Shown here piece by piece: positions 22,034 to 28,882 of a stretch of 32,901 nucleotides of DNA. Under the pieces are notes generated by a model that was not told the origin of the DNA, did no database searches, and saw only the letters and a list, made by a program, of their open reading frames with translations. The translations under genes were made by a program, and so were the position numbers. The DNA comes from Solimonas sp040391865. Lineage in GTDB: Bacteria > Pseudomonadota > Gammaproteobacteria > Nevskiales > Nevskiaceae. The stretch spans positions 1 to 32,901 of the forward strand of contig JBEBWZ010000023.1 in assembly GCA_040391865.1 (NCBI GenBank), in the 5' to 3' direction. Numbering within the stretch: the first letter of the stretch is position 1; each line of letters starts with the position of its first letter.

Positions 22034-23377
22034 GCCGTCCTCGCGCAGTTTCTGCAGATGACTTTCGATGTTCATCTGCGCCAGCGGCATCAGCCGCGCA
22101 TCGACCCCGGCATAGATCAGCGGCAGCATTTCCGGCACTGACTTGCCGGCGTGATGCAGTGCCAGCACCTGTTGCTCGCGCTGGCGGCGGTGATCCAGCG
22201 TCTCCTGCAGGCGGTATACCGTGCCCAGCGCGGTGCCGTGCGAGGGATAGATCGCTTTCGGCGCGAGGTCGATGATCCGCTGCAGGCTCGCGAAGTAGCG
22301 ACCCATGTTGCCTTCGGGTTGCGCGATCACCACGGTGCCGAGGCCCTGGATCAGGTCGCTGACGATGCACCAGGCCCGGTCCTCCGGCATCAGCGCCAAC
22401 TGGCCCTGATCGTGCCCCGGCACTTCGTAGACATGGACCGCGCGGCCCAGCCAGCGGCACACCACGTCGCCTTCCTGGTAGTGGTTGATGCTGAGGCCGT
22501 CGAAATATTCGGCACCGGCCTTGTCGAAGATGCGACCGTGCGTGTCCAGGGACATGCCCACCGGCACCTGCAGCCGTCGTGCCATCACATTGGCGCGCTC
22601 ACGGTGGTCGGGGTGATGGTGGGTGATGAAGATCTCGTGCACGCCGCCCAGTTGCTCGACCACGGTCAGCAGTCGTTCCATCTCCGCGTCGTCGCAGGGC
22701 GAGGGATCGACCAGGATGCGGTGCGACTGCGCATCGCCGAGCAGGAAGCAGTTGGTGTGCTGCGCCGGCGGAATCGTGTTCGAGCGCACCGCGATATGAC
22801 GCACGCCGCAGACCGATTCGATGGTCGGCAAGGCATATTGCTTGCGATGCTCGAAATGCAGGTCCGGCACCTCGCGCGCGTTCGGGTCCTCGGCCAGGGT
22901 CCGCATCACCGCAACGCTTGGTGGTGCCGACAGCAGCTGGCCGTCCTCGTAGCGGCGGCGCCATTCGGCCGGAGTCGCCCATTCGATCTCGGCGACCTCG
23001 TGATCATCCGGTTTCAGCTGTGGCCGCTCGGCCAGTTCCACCAGAAAGAAATGGGTATTGAAGCGCAGCGGCTGGGTCGGCGGCGTGATCGCGGCACCGA
23101 GGTGGCGTAGCTGCAGCACCTGACCGGCGGCCTGTGCGGCGCACAGGTCCAGATCCAGTTCCTCGCGCAGTTCGCGCAACATCGCCCGCAGCAGTCGTTG
23201 ATCCTGTTCCGCCCAGACCGCTGGCAGTGGCGTGCCATCGGCATCGGCGTCATCGACCTTGCCGCCGGGAAAGGCATAAAAACCGGGAAAGGCTTTCAGG
23301 AATGGCTGGCGGCGCAGCACCAGCATCTGGCCGCGGCACAGCAGCACCGCGGTTGCGGCATCAACGATACGGCTCAT
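22019..23377 (-). CDS. NUDIX / metallo-beta-lactamase / winged-helix fusion hydrolase
   Basis: A 452-residue protein with two enzyme domains. Residues about 1-145 form a NUDIX domain; the box is split by an insertion, with FPGGKVDD at 36-43 and RELREELDLDL at 68-78 carrying the catalytic Glu pair. A linker leads to a metallo-beta-lactamase fold at about 190-395: THHHPDH (252-258), PGHDQG (320-325), SDLI (340-343) and PSHG (378-381) supply the two-metal ligands. A C-terminal helix-rich tail (400-450, AHHAG-type then IESHLQKLREDG) matches the winged-helix cap of LACTB2-like proteins. The MBL part resembles LACTB2-type nucleases or thioesterases; the true substrate is unknown. The start at 23377 fits the NUDIX start. 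It is the last gene after cysH and DUF924. Confidence 0.9.
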   Translation of the reverse strand: MSRIVDAATAVLLCRGQMLVLRRQPFLKAFPGFYAFPGGKVDDADADGTPLPAVWAEQDQRLLRAMLRELREELDLDLCAAQAAGQVLQLRHLGAAITPPTQPLRFNTHFFLVELAERPQLKPDDHEVAEIEWATPAEWRRRYEDGQLLSAPPSVAVMRTLAEDPNAREVPDLHFEHRKQYALPTIESVCGVRHIAVRSNTIPPAQHTNCFLLGDAQSHRILVDPSPCDDAEMERLLTVVEQLGGVHEIFITHHHPDHRERANVMARRLQVPVGMSLDTHGRIFDKAGAEYFDGLSINHYQEGDVVCRWLGRAVHVYEVPGHDQGQLALMPEDRAWCIVSDLIQGLGTVVIAQPEGNMGRYFASLQRIIDLAPKAIYPSHGTALGTVYRLQETLDHRRQREQQVLALHHAGKSVPEMLPLIYAGVDARLMPLAQMNIESHLQKLREDGVLPA

Positions 23378-23407
23378 GGGGGCAGGGCGGTATTCGGATA
23401 GGACGGC

Positions 23408-23413
23408 ATTATC
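23408..23413 (-). promoter_or_regulatory. Candidate -10 box of the NUDIX-MBL gene
   Basis: GATAAT reads on the minus strand at 23413-23408, 31 bases before the start codon and within the 67-base gap after DUF924. No -35 is evident. It would allow transcription independent of cysH. Confidence 0.3.
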
Positions 23414-23444
23414 GCGCGCTGGCGGCGCGGCGACATGGCGAGGT

Positions 23445-24053
23445 TCAGAACGACGAGCCGGGCTCGCGCAGAAAGGCGGTTTCCTCGGCGGTACTGCTGC
23501 GGCCGAGAACGGCATTGCGATGCGGGAAGCGGCCGAAGCGCTGGATGATCGCCTGGTGCTGGCGCGCGAAATCCGCGAAGTTGGCAAATGCGCCGCGATC
23601 GGCATCGCCCGCGTCGGTGGCCAGCTGTTCGAACAGGGTCACGCTGCGCTGCTGATCGGCCAGCGATTCGGAATGCTCCAGCGGCAGATAGAAGAACACG
23701 CGCTCGATCGGTGTCAGCGCCTGATCGCTGCGCTGCGCCAGTCCCTGCCGGCACCAGGCCAGGGCCTGTGCATCGTGAGCAAATGCAGCCGCATCGTTGC
23801 GGTACAGGTTGCGCGAGAACTGGTCGATCAGAATGATCAGCGCCAGACGCCCGTGTGGCAGTGCCAACCAGGCATCGAGCGCGCCGCTGATCGCCTGGGT
23901 TCGCCGTTCGGCAAAGCGCTCGCGGATCAGTGCATCGGTCTGCGCGGATTTCCCCCACCACAGGGGCGCCTGGCGCGTGGCAATCGTCGCCGCGTCGGCT
24001 GGTTCACCGAACCAGAATGCCAGGACCTGCCGCATCTGCGCGTCGTCGTTCAC
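23445..24053 (-). CDS. DUF924 family protein
   Basis: A 202-residue all-helical protein of the DUF924 family. The opening VLAFWFGEP, then LWWGKSAQTDALIRERF, LIILIDQFSRNLYRND and FFYLPLEHSE, and the late RFGRFPHRNAVLGR are textbook for the family. Function is unknown; a TPR-like fold is known for members. I prefer the GTG at 24053, which overlaps the cysH stop (GTGA) as at other junctions here; an ATG at 24068 would add five residues. It lies between cysH and the NUDIX-MBL gene on one strand and is probably co-transcribed with cysH. Confidence 0.92.
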   Translation of the reverse strand: MNDDAQMRQVLAFWFGEPADAATIATRQAPLWWGKSAQTDALIRERFAERRTQAISGALDAWLALPHGRLALIILIDQFSRNLYRNDAAAFAHDAQALAWCRQGLAQRSDQALTPIERVFFYLPLEHSESLADQQRSVTLFEQLATDAGDADRGAFANFADFARQHQAIIQRFGRFPHRNAVLGRSSTAEETAFLREPGSSF

Positions 24054-24751
24054 AGGTGCAGCCCGCATTCGGTTTTCGGCTTCCCGACCCAGCGACCACT
24101 GCGGCCTTCGCCCGGTACCGTGCAGTGGGTGCAGCCGATCGATGAGTAACCCTTGGGGACCAGCGGGTGGAACGGCAGCTGGTGCTCCGCGATATAGCGA
24201 TCGCGCTCTTCGCGGGTGACATCGATCATCGGATTGAATTTCACGATGCCGCGCCGTTCCTCGAAGATATCGAGGCCGGCACGGTGATCGCTTTGCCAGC
24301 GCATCAGGCTGGAGATCCAGATCCGGTGCGAGGCCTTGATCCGGTCAAGAGGCTCGACCTTGTTGATCGAGCAGCAGAAGTCGGGATTCTTTTCGTAGGT
24401 GCGATCGTCGACCGTGAACTGGTGCTGCCAGTCTTCGGCGCGCACGTCGAACACATCGAGTTTCAACAGTTCGATCAGGTATTGGCGATACGCGATCGTT
24501 TCCGGGAAATGGAAGCCGGTATCGATGAACGCGATCTTCTGCGTGGGCCGGATGCGCGAAACGATATGCAGGAAATAGGCGGAGGTGGCGGCAAATGACG
24601 AGGTCACCAGCACCTGTTCCGGCGCAAAATCCCGATACAGCTGGTGCAGGCGCTGCTCGAAATGCAGCGGCGCATAGCGCTGATTCAATTCGGCAATGTC
24701 GCTGGCACGGATGCCGGTTTCGGGCGCGGTGCTGGCTTCGACTGGGGACAC
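24050..24751 (-). CDS. cysH: Adenylyl-sulfate / phosphoadenylyl-sulfate reductase, Fe-S cysteine type
   Basis: A 233-residue assimilatory reductase that converts activated sulfate to sulfite using thioredoxin. TSSFAATSAYFLHIVSR (50-66) and DTGFHFPET (77-85) are the nucleotide-loop motifs. Cys126-Cys127 (CCSINKVEPL) with Cys207 and Cys210 (GCTHC) are the four ligands of the 4Fe-4S cluster that marks APS-reducing enzymes, and KTECGLHL (226-233) carries the catalytic Cys229. E. coli CysH lacks the first four Cys. The motif is CCSINK rather than the usual CCxxRK, and FAATS replaces FGAED, which recalls Bacteroidetes-type enzymes. A GGAAG site 8 bases ahead supports the GTG start at 24751. No other sulfate genes are in the window. 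Confidence 0.94.
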   Translation of the reverse strand: MSPVEASTAPETGIRASDIAELNQRYAPLHFEQRLHQLYRDFAPEQVLVTSSFAATSAYFLHIVSRIRPTQKIAFIDTGFHFPETIAYRQYLIELLKLDVFDVRAEDWQHQFTVDDRTYEKNPDFCCSINKVEPLDRIKASHRIWISSLMRWQSDHRAGLDIFEERRGIVKFNPMIDVTREERDRYIAEHQLPFHPLVPKGYSSIGCTHCTVPGEGRSGRWVGKPKTECGLHL

Positions 24752-24793
24752 GATGTGCTTCCGGCTGATGGGCAGGGCCCGGGAACGGCGCGC

Positions 24794-24799
24794 ATTGTA
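24794..24799 (-). promoter_or_regulatory. Candidate -10 box of cysH
   Basis: TACAAT reads on the minus strand at 24799-24794, 42 bases before the GTG start, flanked by GC-rich DNA (GCGTTACAATGCG). No -35 was found and no CysB-type site was recognised. Confidence 0.4.
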
Positions 24800-24892
24800 A
24801 CGCCAGCGGCCGTGCGGCTCCCTGGCGAGACCGATGGCGCCGCATGCGCCTGCGGCCACGGAGTTCAGTAGAAATTCAGAGTGGGCTGTCAC

Positions 24893-24939
24893 GCTGGAAT
24901 CCGTCCCGACTGGGCCGGCAGTGCCAGCGGGATTTCAGC
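24893..24939 (+). promoter_or_regulatory. Leader stem-loop of the BON lipoprotein gene
   Basis: GCTGGAATCC (24893-24902) pairs over all 10 bases with GGATTTCAGC (24930-24939), one pair being G-T. The loop includes a second small stem, CTGG (24910-24913) with CCAG (24924-24927). It ends 22 bases before the ATG and just ahead of the GGAG ribosome site. Confidence 0.4.
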
Positions 24940-24961
24940 CCCCGAACTTGTGGAGATCAAC

Positions 24962-25297
24962 ATGAGCATCAAAGCCGTAGCAGTAGCCGCCGTCATTGCC
25001 GTGGCCGGCGTGTCCGCGAGTGGTTGCGCCTCGCAGACCGTCGCCAGGAATACCGAGGCGGCTGAGCAGTACGCCTCCGATACCGCGATCACCACCAAGG
25101 TCAAGACGGCCTTGATTGCCGAGCCGAACCTGAAAGCACTGGATGTCAACGTCGAAACCCAGAACGGCGTTGTGCAGTTGGCCGGCTTCGTGGAGTCCGC
25201 CGAGCAGATTCACAAGGCGGTGGCAGTGGCCAAAGGCGTCAGCGGCGTTCGTGAGGTGAAGAACGACCTGCGTCTGAAATCCTCGACCGGCGGTTGA
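24962..25297 (+). CDS. BON-domain lipoprotein (OsmY/DolP-like)
   Basis: A 111-residue small lipoprotein. The signal ends SASGC with lipid Cys22, and Ala at +2 fits outer-membrane sorting. A single BON domain follows: SDTAITTKVKTALIAEPNLKAL (two motifs), VNVETQNGVVQLAGFV, then AVAVAKGVSGVREVKNDL. BON domains bind phospholipid surfaces, and such proteins are often induced by osmotic or envelope stress. A GGAG site lies 6 bases ahead of the ATG, and a stem-loop precedes it. The gene is monocistronic, closed by a good intrinsic terminator. Confidence 0.93.
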   Translation: MSIKAVAVAAVIAVAGVSASGCASQTVARNTEAAEQYASDTAITTKVKTALIAEPNLKALDVNVETQNGVVQLAGFVESAEQIHKAVAVAKGVSGVREVKNDLRLKSSTGG

Positions 25298-25305
25298 TGG
25301 CCGCA

Positions 25306-25333
25306 CCCCGCTCAGCACCGCGAGCGGGGTTTT
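25306..25333 (+). terminator. Intrinsic terminator of the BON gene
   Basis: CCCCGCTC (25306-25313) pairs perfectly with GAGCGGGG (25322-25329) over the loop AGCACCGC and is followed by TTTT (25330-25333). It lies 8 bases past the stop codon and is the only fully canonical terminator found in the window. Confidence 0.88.
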
Positions 25334-25348
25334 CAGCTTGCGCGGTCG

Positions 25349-25741
25349 TCAATCGCGCCAGGAGTGCTTGAACCGCTGCAGGTCGCGGCGCTGTTTCTTG
25401 CTGGGTTTTTCGTCGCTGATGCTGGCGCCCGCCAGTTGCCGTTCCAGCGTCAGCCGCTCGCGGCGCGCGATGCTGTCGGCGGTTTCTTCATAGAGCAGGC
25501 GAGCAACCGGCGCAGGACCGCGCTGATCCGACAGCGCCTTGACCTGCAGTTCGATCTCGTGATGCCCCTGGCGCACTTGCAACATGAGGCCGGCCACCAC
25601 GTCCTTGCTGACCTTGCAGGGTTTTCCGGCGTGACGCACGTGACCGCGCTCGATCGCTTCCTTGGCCAGACTGCGGGTCTTGAAGAAACGCGCAGCCCAC
25701 AGCCATTTGTCGAGACGGACGGCGCTGACGGGAAGGCTCAT
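25349..25741 (-). CDS. hslR: Heat shock protein 15, S4-domain ribosome rescue factor
   Basis: A 130-residue Hsp15. The S4 domain spans about residues 7-68: VRLDKWLWAARFFKTRSLAKEAI (two motifs), then GHVRHAGKPCKVSKDV. A basic tail (EKPSKKQRRDLQRFKHSW) follows the linker. Hsp15 binds free 50S subunits that still carry a nascent peptidyl-tRNA and helps recycle them. Length and both parts match the family. It stands alone, convergent with the BON gene (51 bases between stops, holding that gene's terminator) and 94 bases after the AAA+ gene on the same strand. Confidence 0.95.
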   Translation of the reverse strand: MSLPVSAVRLDKWLWAARFFKTRSLAKEAIERGHVRHAGKPCKVSKDVVAGLMLQVRQGHHEIELQVKALSDQRGPAPVARLLYEETADSIARRERLTLERQLAGASISDEKPSKKQRRDLQRFKHSWRD

Positions 25742-25835
25742 TCAGGATCGTGAACCGCGGTGGGAAAGCGCGCAGCGTACTGCAGCTACGCCGCCCGCTT
25801 CATCTGCTGTCCCTGACAAGCGCTTACCAAACCCT

Positions 25836-27149
25836 TCAGGAGGCCTCGTAGATCGCATGGCTGTGATGGGTCACCGGCTCCCAGCGATGCAGGCCGCGCT
25901 CGATCTCGCCGACGGCCAGCAGATCACTGCCGCTGATCGCGGTATCGACGAACGCCGATTCCAGCACGCGCACCAGTCCGCGGACGTTGCCGTGCCAGCG
26001 ACATTCGCGCAACCGGTTCCAGGCCTCGGCACTGCAACCGACCGGCGCGATCCAGCTGGTGCAGCGAGCGCCGAGCCGCGCCAGCGTGGTGGCGGTGACG
26101 GCGATCATGTCTTCCTCGCGCTTGTGCAGTTCCGGAACCTCCAGCACGGCGGCACCGAGACGGGTGAACTCGTCGAGATTGACCGTGGCCTGCAGATGGG
26201 CCCAGCCACGGTTGGTGGCGAACAGCAGGGCGCAATCCAGCGACTGCTTGGCCGATGCGCCGAACGGCAGGTACTGGCCGTTGTCCAGCGCTTCCATCAG
26301 CACTTCCATCACTGCGCCCGAGACCTCATGACTTTCGTCGAGGAAACAGACGCCGTCACGTGCATGTGTGAACGCGCCGGTCCGGGCACCGGCGCCGGGA
26401 AATGCACCGCTGACGTGGCCGCACAGCAGCGACTTCACCGCGGCCTTGTCGCCGGTATTTTCCGCCGCGAGGTTGACCGAGACGAAACGGCCACGTTGCC
26501 GCAGCAGGAAGTAGTAGTAGGCGAGCGAGGTCTTGCCGCTGCCGGGGCCGCCGAGCAGATAAGCGCGGTTGATGCCGTTCAGGGCATAGCCGCGGATGCG
26601 GGCCACCAGCGCATGCAATTCCGGGCTGAAGGAAAAGAAATTGCGCACCGGGCTGTCCTGCAGCTCGGTGGACTGCGGCATGCGGATGACGTTGTCCTCG
26701 CGTACCGGCTGCATGCGATCCGTCAGCTGCCGCGCCACGGTCATGACGTCGTCGGCCAGCATCAGGCGGGTGCCCGAGAGGGTGCCGGCATTGGCACGGC
26801 GATCGAGCCAGCGTCCCAGGCTGGCCAGCTGCCGGGGCCGGATCGCGACGATCAGCACCGTTTCCGCGCCGGCGGCACGTGCCGTGAGCACCGCATCGGC
26901 ATAGGCATCGATGCTGTCCGGATCGCAGAACAGCGACAGCACGTAGTTGGACTTTGCCACCTCGCCGGCGCTGCGCTGGTCGGTTCCGGAGATGTCGCAG
27001 GCACGCCCTTCCGGCAGCTGTTGCCGCAGCAGGTCGAGACCGTCGCGGTCCTGCAGCGGTTCGATCCCGGCGATCACGCTCAGATACGGCGCGGGGATCG
27101 CCACGGCTGCGGGAGAGGTACGTTGCCTTGCGCTGCTCAATCCAAACAT
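25836..27149 (-). CDS. NtrC-like AAA+ ATPase with altered GAFTGA loop and no DNA-binding domain
   Basis: A 437-residue protein. Residues about 1-165 form an N-terminal region of unrecognised fold (LSLFCDPDSIDAYADAVL, then AETVLIVAIRPRQLASLG). The AAA+ domain resembles that of sigma54 activators: Walker A GGPGSGKT (200-207), the loop GAFPGA (248-253) where activators have GAFTGA, Walker B CFLDE (267-271), sensor I FATN (310-313) and sensor II WHGNVRGL (385-392). In true activators the Thr of GAFTGA touches sigma54, and Pro here should weaken or abolish that. Only 47 residues follow sensor II and no helix-turn-helix is seen. ATPase activity is plausible; direct DNA-binding activation is not. 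It is divergent from a truncated haemoglobin gene across a structured intergenic region. Partners are unknown. Confidence 0.85.
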   Translation of the reverse strand: MFGLSSARQRTSPAAVAIPAPYLSVIAGIEPLQDRDGLDLLRQQLPEGRACDISGTDQRSAGEVAKSNYVLSLFCDPDSIDAYADAVLTARAAGAETVLIVAIRPRQLASLGRWLDRRANAGTLSGTRLMLADDVMTVARQLTDRMQPVREDNVIRMPQSTELQDSPVRNFFSFSPELHALVARIRGYALNGINRAYLLGGPGSGKTSLAYYYFLLRQRGRFVSVNLAAENTGDKAAVKSLLCGHVSGAFPGAGARTGAFTHARDGVCFLDESHEVSGAVMEVLMEALDNGQYLPFGASAKQSLDCALLFATNRGWAHLQATVNLDEFTRLGAAVLEVPELHKREEDMIAVTATTLARLGARCTSWIAPVGCSAEAWNRLRECRWHGNVRGLVRVLESAFVDTAISGSDLLAVGEIERGLHRWEPVTHHSHAIYEAS

Positions 27150-27173
27150 GATGGTTCTCGCACGAATTCAGCG

Positions 27174-27227
27174 GCCACGTTAGGCTGTTTGGCCGCGACG
27201 GAGGTCGCGTCTCCGATCAAACGTGGC
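27174..27227. promoter_or_regulatory. Nested inverted repeats between AAA+ and globin genes
   Basis: An outer inverted repeat, GCCACGTT (27174-27181) with AACGTGGC (27220-27227), encloses two mutually exclusive inner stems: CGCGAC (27194-27199) with GTCGCG (27204-27209) around the loop GGAG, or CGGAG (27199-27203) with CTCCG (27211-27215). It lies 25 bases before the AAA+ start and 50 bases before the globin start. It could be an operator or a switching RNA leader. Confidence 0.45.
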
Positions 27228-27276
27228 GGCCTGCCGATCAGCGGTCGCCGGCCATGCTCAAGCTTCTGACTCCCGC

Positions 27277-27687
27277 ATGACGACACAGACTTTCTTTGCA
27301 GCTTTCGGTGGCGAGCCGGCCTGGCGCCGCCTGGTCGACAGCTTTTATGACCGCATGGACCGGGACGCTGCGTACACCGGCCTGCGCGCCCTGCATCCGC
27401 AGGACCTTGGCAGTTCTCGCGACAAGCTGTTCTGGTTTCTCTGCGGCTGGGCCGGTGGCCCCGCGTATTTTGTCGAGCGTTACGGCCATCCGCGCCTGCG
27501 GGCGCGCCATCTGCCGTTCGCGATCGGCATCGCCGAGCGCGATCAGTGGCTGCAGTGCATGGATCAGGCCCTGCGCGACTGCGCAACCGAGCCCGCCCTG
27601 CATCGCAAGTTGCTGGATGCGCTGACCCCGACCGCCGACTGGATGCGCAATCAGCCGGAGCCGGGTGCGCCGGGCGGACCGGATTGA
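27277..27687 (+). CDS. Group II truncated haemoglobin
   Basis: A 136-residue haem protein of the group II truncated haemoglobin class (GlbO/YjbI type). Family marks are FFAAFGGEPAWRRLVDSFYD at the start, ALHPQDLGSSRDKLFWFLCGW and GGPAYFVERYGHPRLRARH (in adjoining motifs), then LPFAIGIAERDQWLQCMDQAL. The His of RARHLPF is the proximal haem ligand and the Trp of DQWL is the conserved distal-pocket Trp. Such proteins bind oxygen or nitric oxide and act in redox protection. The ATG at 27277 was chosen over an upstream in-frame GTG at 27223, which would add 18 residues outside the fold. It is divergent from the AAA+ gene and 1 base from the stop of the convergent lipoprotein gene. Confidence 0.93.
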   Translation: MTTQTFFAAFGGEPAWRRLVDSFYDRMDRDAAYTGLRALHPQDLGSSRDKLFWFLCGWAGGPAYFVERYGHPRLRARHLPFAIGIAERDQWLQCMDQALRDCATEPALHRKLLDALTPTADWMRNQPEPGAPGGPD

Positions 27688-27688
27688 G

Positions 27689-28882
27689 CTACTGCAGCTT
27701 CTGGCCGAAGGGCAGTTCGATGCCGAAGCCGACTTCGTAGGAACCTTCGCGCGGCAGCGTCGGATCGGTCCGCGGCCAGCCGTAGCCGACGATGAATTCG
27801 CCGTACAGCTTTTTCGGGATCAGCGGCTGCCGGTAGATGGTGCGGGCGCCGTATTCCTGCAGCGGTTCGGCGGCATCGGTCTCGCCGCGGATGAACAGTT
27901 CATAGGCGAGGGCGCGCTGCTCGCGCAGGTTCTGATACAGAATCAGCGCGGTGAGCCAGTTGACGCCATCGCTCGAAGAACTCTGGGTGCCGGTATTGGC
28001 GAGGCGCAACAGCAGTTTTTCGGCCAGCACGCGGCTGTAGTCGAGCCCCAGCGTCAGGCCGACGCCGTCACGCGTGCGCCAGAACGGCGTGGCGCGGATA
28101 TAGATCAGGTCGTTGTTGTCGGCGTACAGGTTGTAGTGCAGGCGCCCCTGCACGAAGACGCGCGGATTGCTGAGGCTGGCGGCGCCCACCCTGAAGCTGG
28201 TTTGCAGCCGTTCGGTATCCGGCAGGGCATAGCCCAGGCCTGCCAGCCATTCCTCGCGATCATCGATGCGCGGAAACTGCGAGCGCAGGGCAAACGCTTC
28301 GGTACGGCCACGGACGAAATCATCCTCGTCCTCGCGCCCGACGAACGCCGACAGGCGCTCCTTCAGGTTCGGCAATTCAAAGCGCACGCGCAGGCGGGTG
28401 CGGCTCTTGAAGCCGTTGAACTCCGAATACGCCACCGAGGTTTCGATGTAACCGTGGGTGTTTTTCGCCGCCTCGGCATGGGCGTGATCACCGAACAGGC
28501 CGTCCAGCCACAGCGCCGCGCGGCAGCCGGTTTCCTGCAGCAGCTCCGAAGCATCGTCGACGATCGGCTGATCTTCGTCATCATCGTGGCGGCACGGCTG
28601 CCACCGATCACCGGACGTCGGCGTCACCGGCAACGGTTCTGCAACGGCTGAGGATTCGGGAACTTCAGGCGATGCCTGCGCCGCTGCGGTTTCGGCGGCG
28701 GGCAGAGGGAGTGACGGTGCGGTGACGGCGTCTCCGGAATGCCCGACCACTGCGGGAGGCGGATCGGCACGCTGCGGCAGTGAACAGGCCGCGAGCGTCA
28801 GGCTGGCACACAGCAGGCTTGCGGTCTGCCAGCGCGGCAGGCCGTGGAACGGCAGGGGTGCTCTATCGCGGGCCCGCAGCAT
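27689..28882 (-). CDS. Predicted outer-membrane barrel-like lipoprotein, function unknown
   Basis: A 397-residue protein I cannot place in a named family. The signal ends LTLAAC with lipid Cys33; Ser at +2 suggests outer-membrane sorting. A Pro/Ala-rich, low-complexity linker spans about residues 38-95. From about residue 140 to the end there are many alternating amphipathic strands (YIETSVAYSEF, TRLRVRFELP, VGLTLGLDYSRVL, LYGEFIVGYGW, YEVGFGIELPFG), the pattern of a beta-barrel. The ATG at 28882 has GGGAG 6 bases ahead; an adjacent GTG at 28885 is less favourable. A barrel behind a lipid anchor is unusual. It ends 1 base from the globin stop and faces a 350-base gap upstream. Confidence 0.75.
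   Translation of the reverse strand: MLRARDRAPLPFHGLPRWQTASLLCASLTLAACSLPQRADPPPAVVGHSGDAVTAPSLPLPAAETAAAQASPEVPESSAVAEPLPVTPTSGDRWQPCRHDDDEDQPIVDDASELLQETGCRAALWLDGLFGDHAHAEAAKNTHGYIETSVAYSEFNGFKSRTRLRVRFELPNLKERLSAFVGREDEDDFVRGRTEAFALRSQFPRIDDREEWLAGLGYALPDTERLQTSFRVGAASLSNPRVFVQGRLHYNLYADNNDLIYIRATPFWRTRDGVGLTLGLDYSRVLAEKLLLRLANTGTQSSSSDGVNWLTALILYQNLREQRALAYELFIRGETDAAEPLQEYGARTIYRQPLIPKKLYGEFIVGYGWPRTDPTLPREGSYEVGFGIELPFGQKLQ

Noticed and set aside
25836..27149. Calling the AAA+ protein an RtcR-type RNA-repair regulator
   Set aside because: Part of the AAA+ region resembles RtcR, but the N-terminal region is different in length and motifs, the loop is GAFPGA, and no rtcA or rtcB gene is nearby.
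25662..27269. A 535-codon plus-strand frame opposite hslR and the AAA+ gene
   Set aside because: It spans two real genes and the gap between them, has no family motifs, and shows Arg/Gln/His-rich shadow composition.
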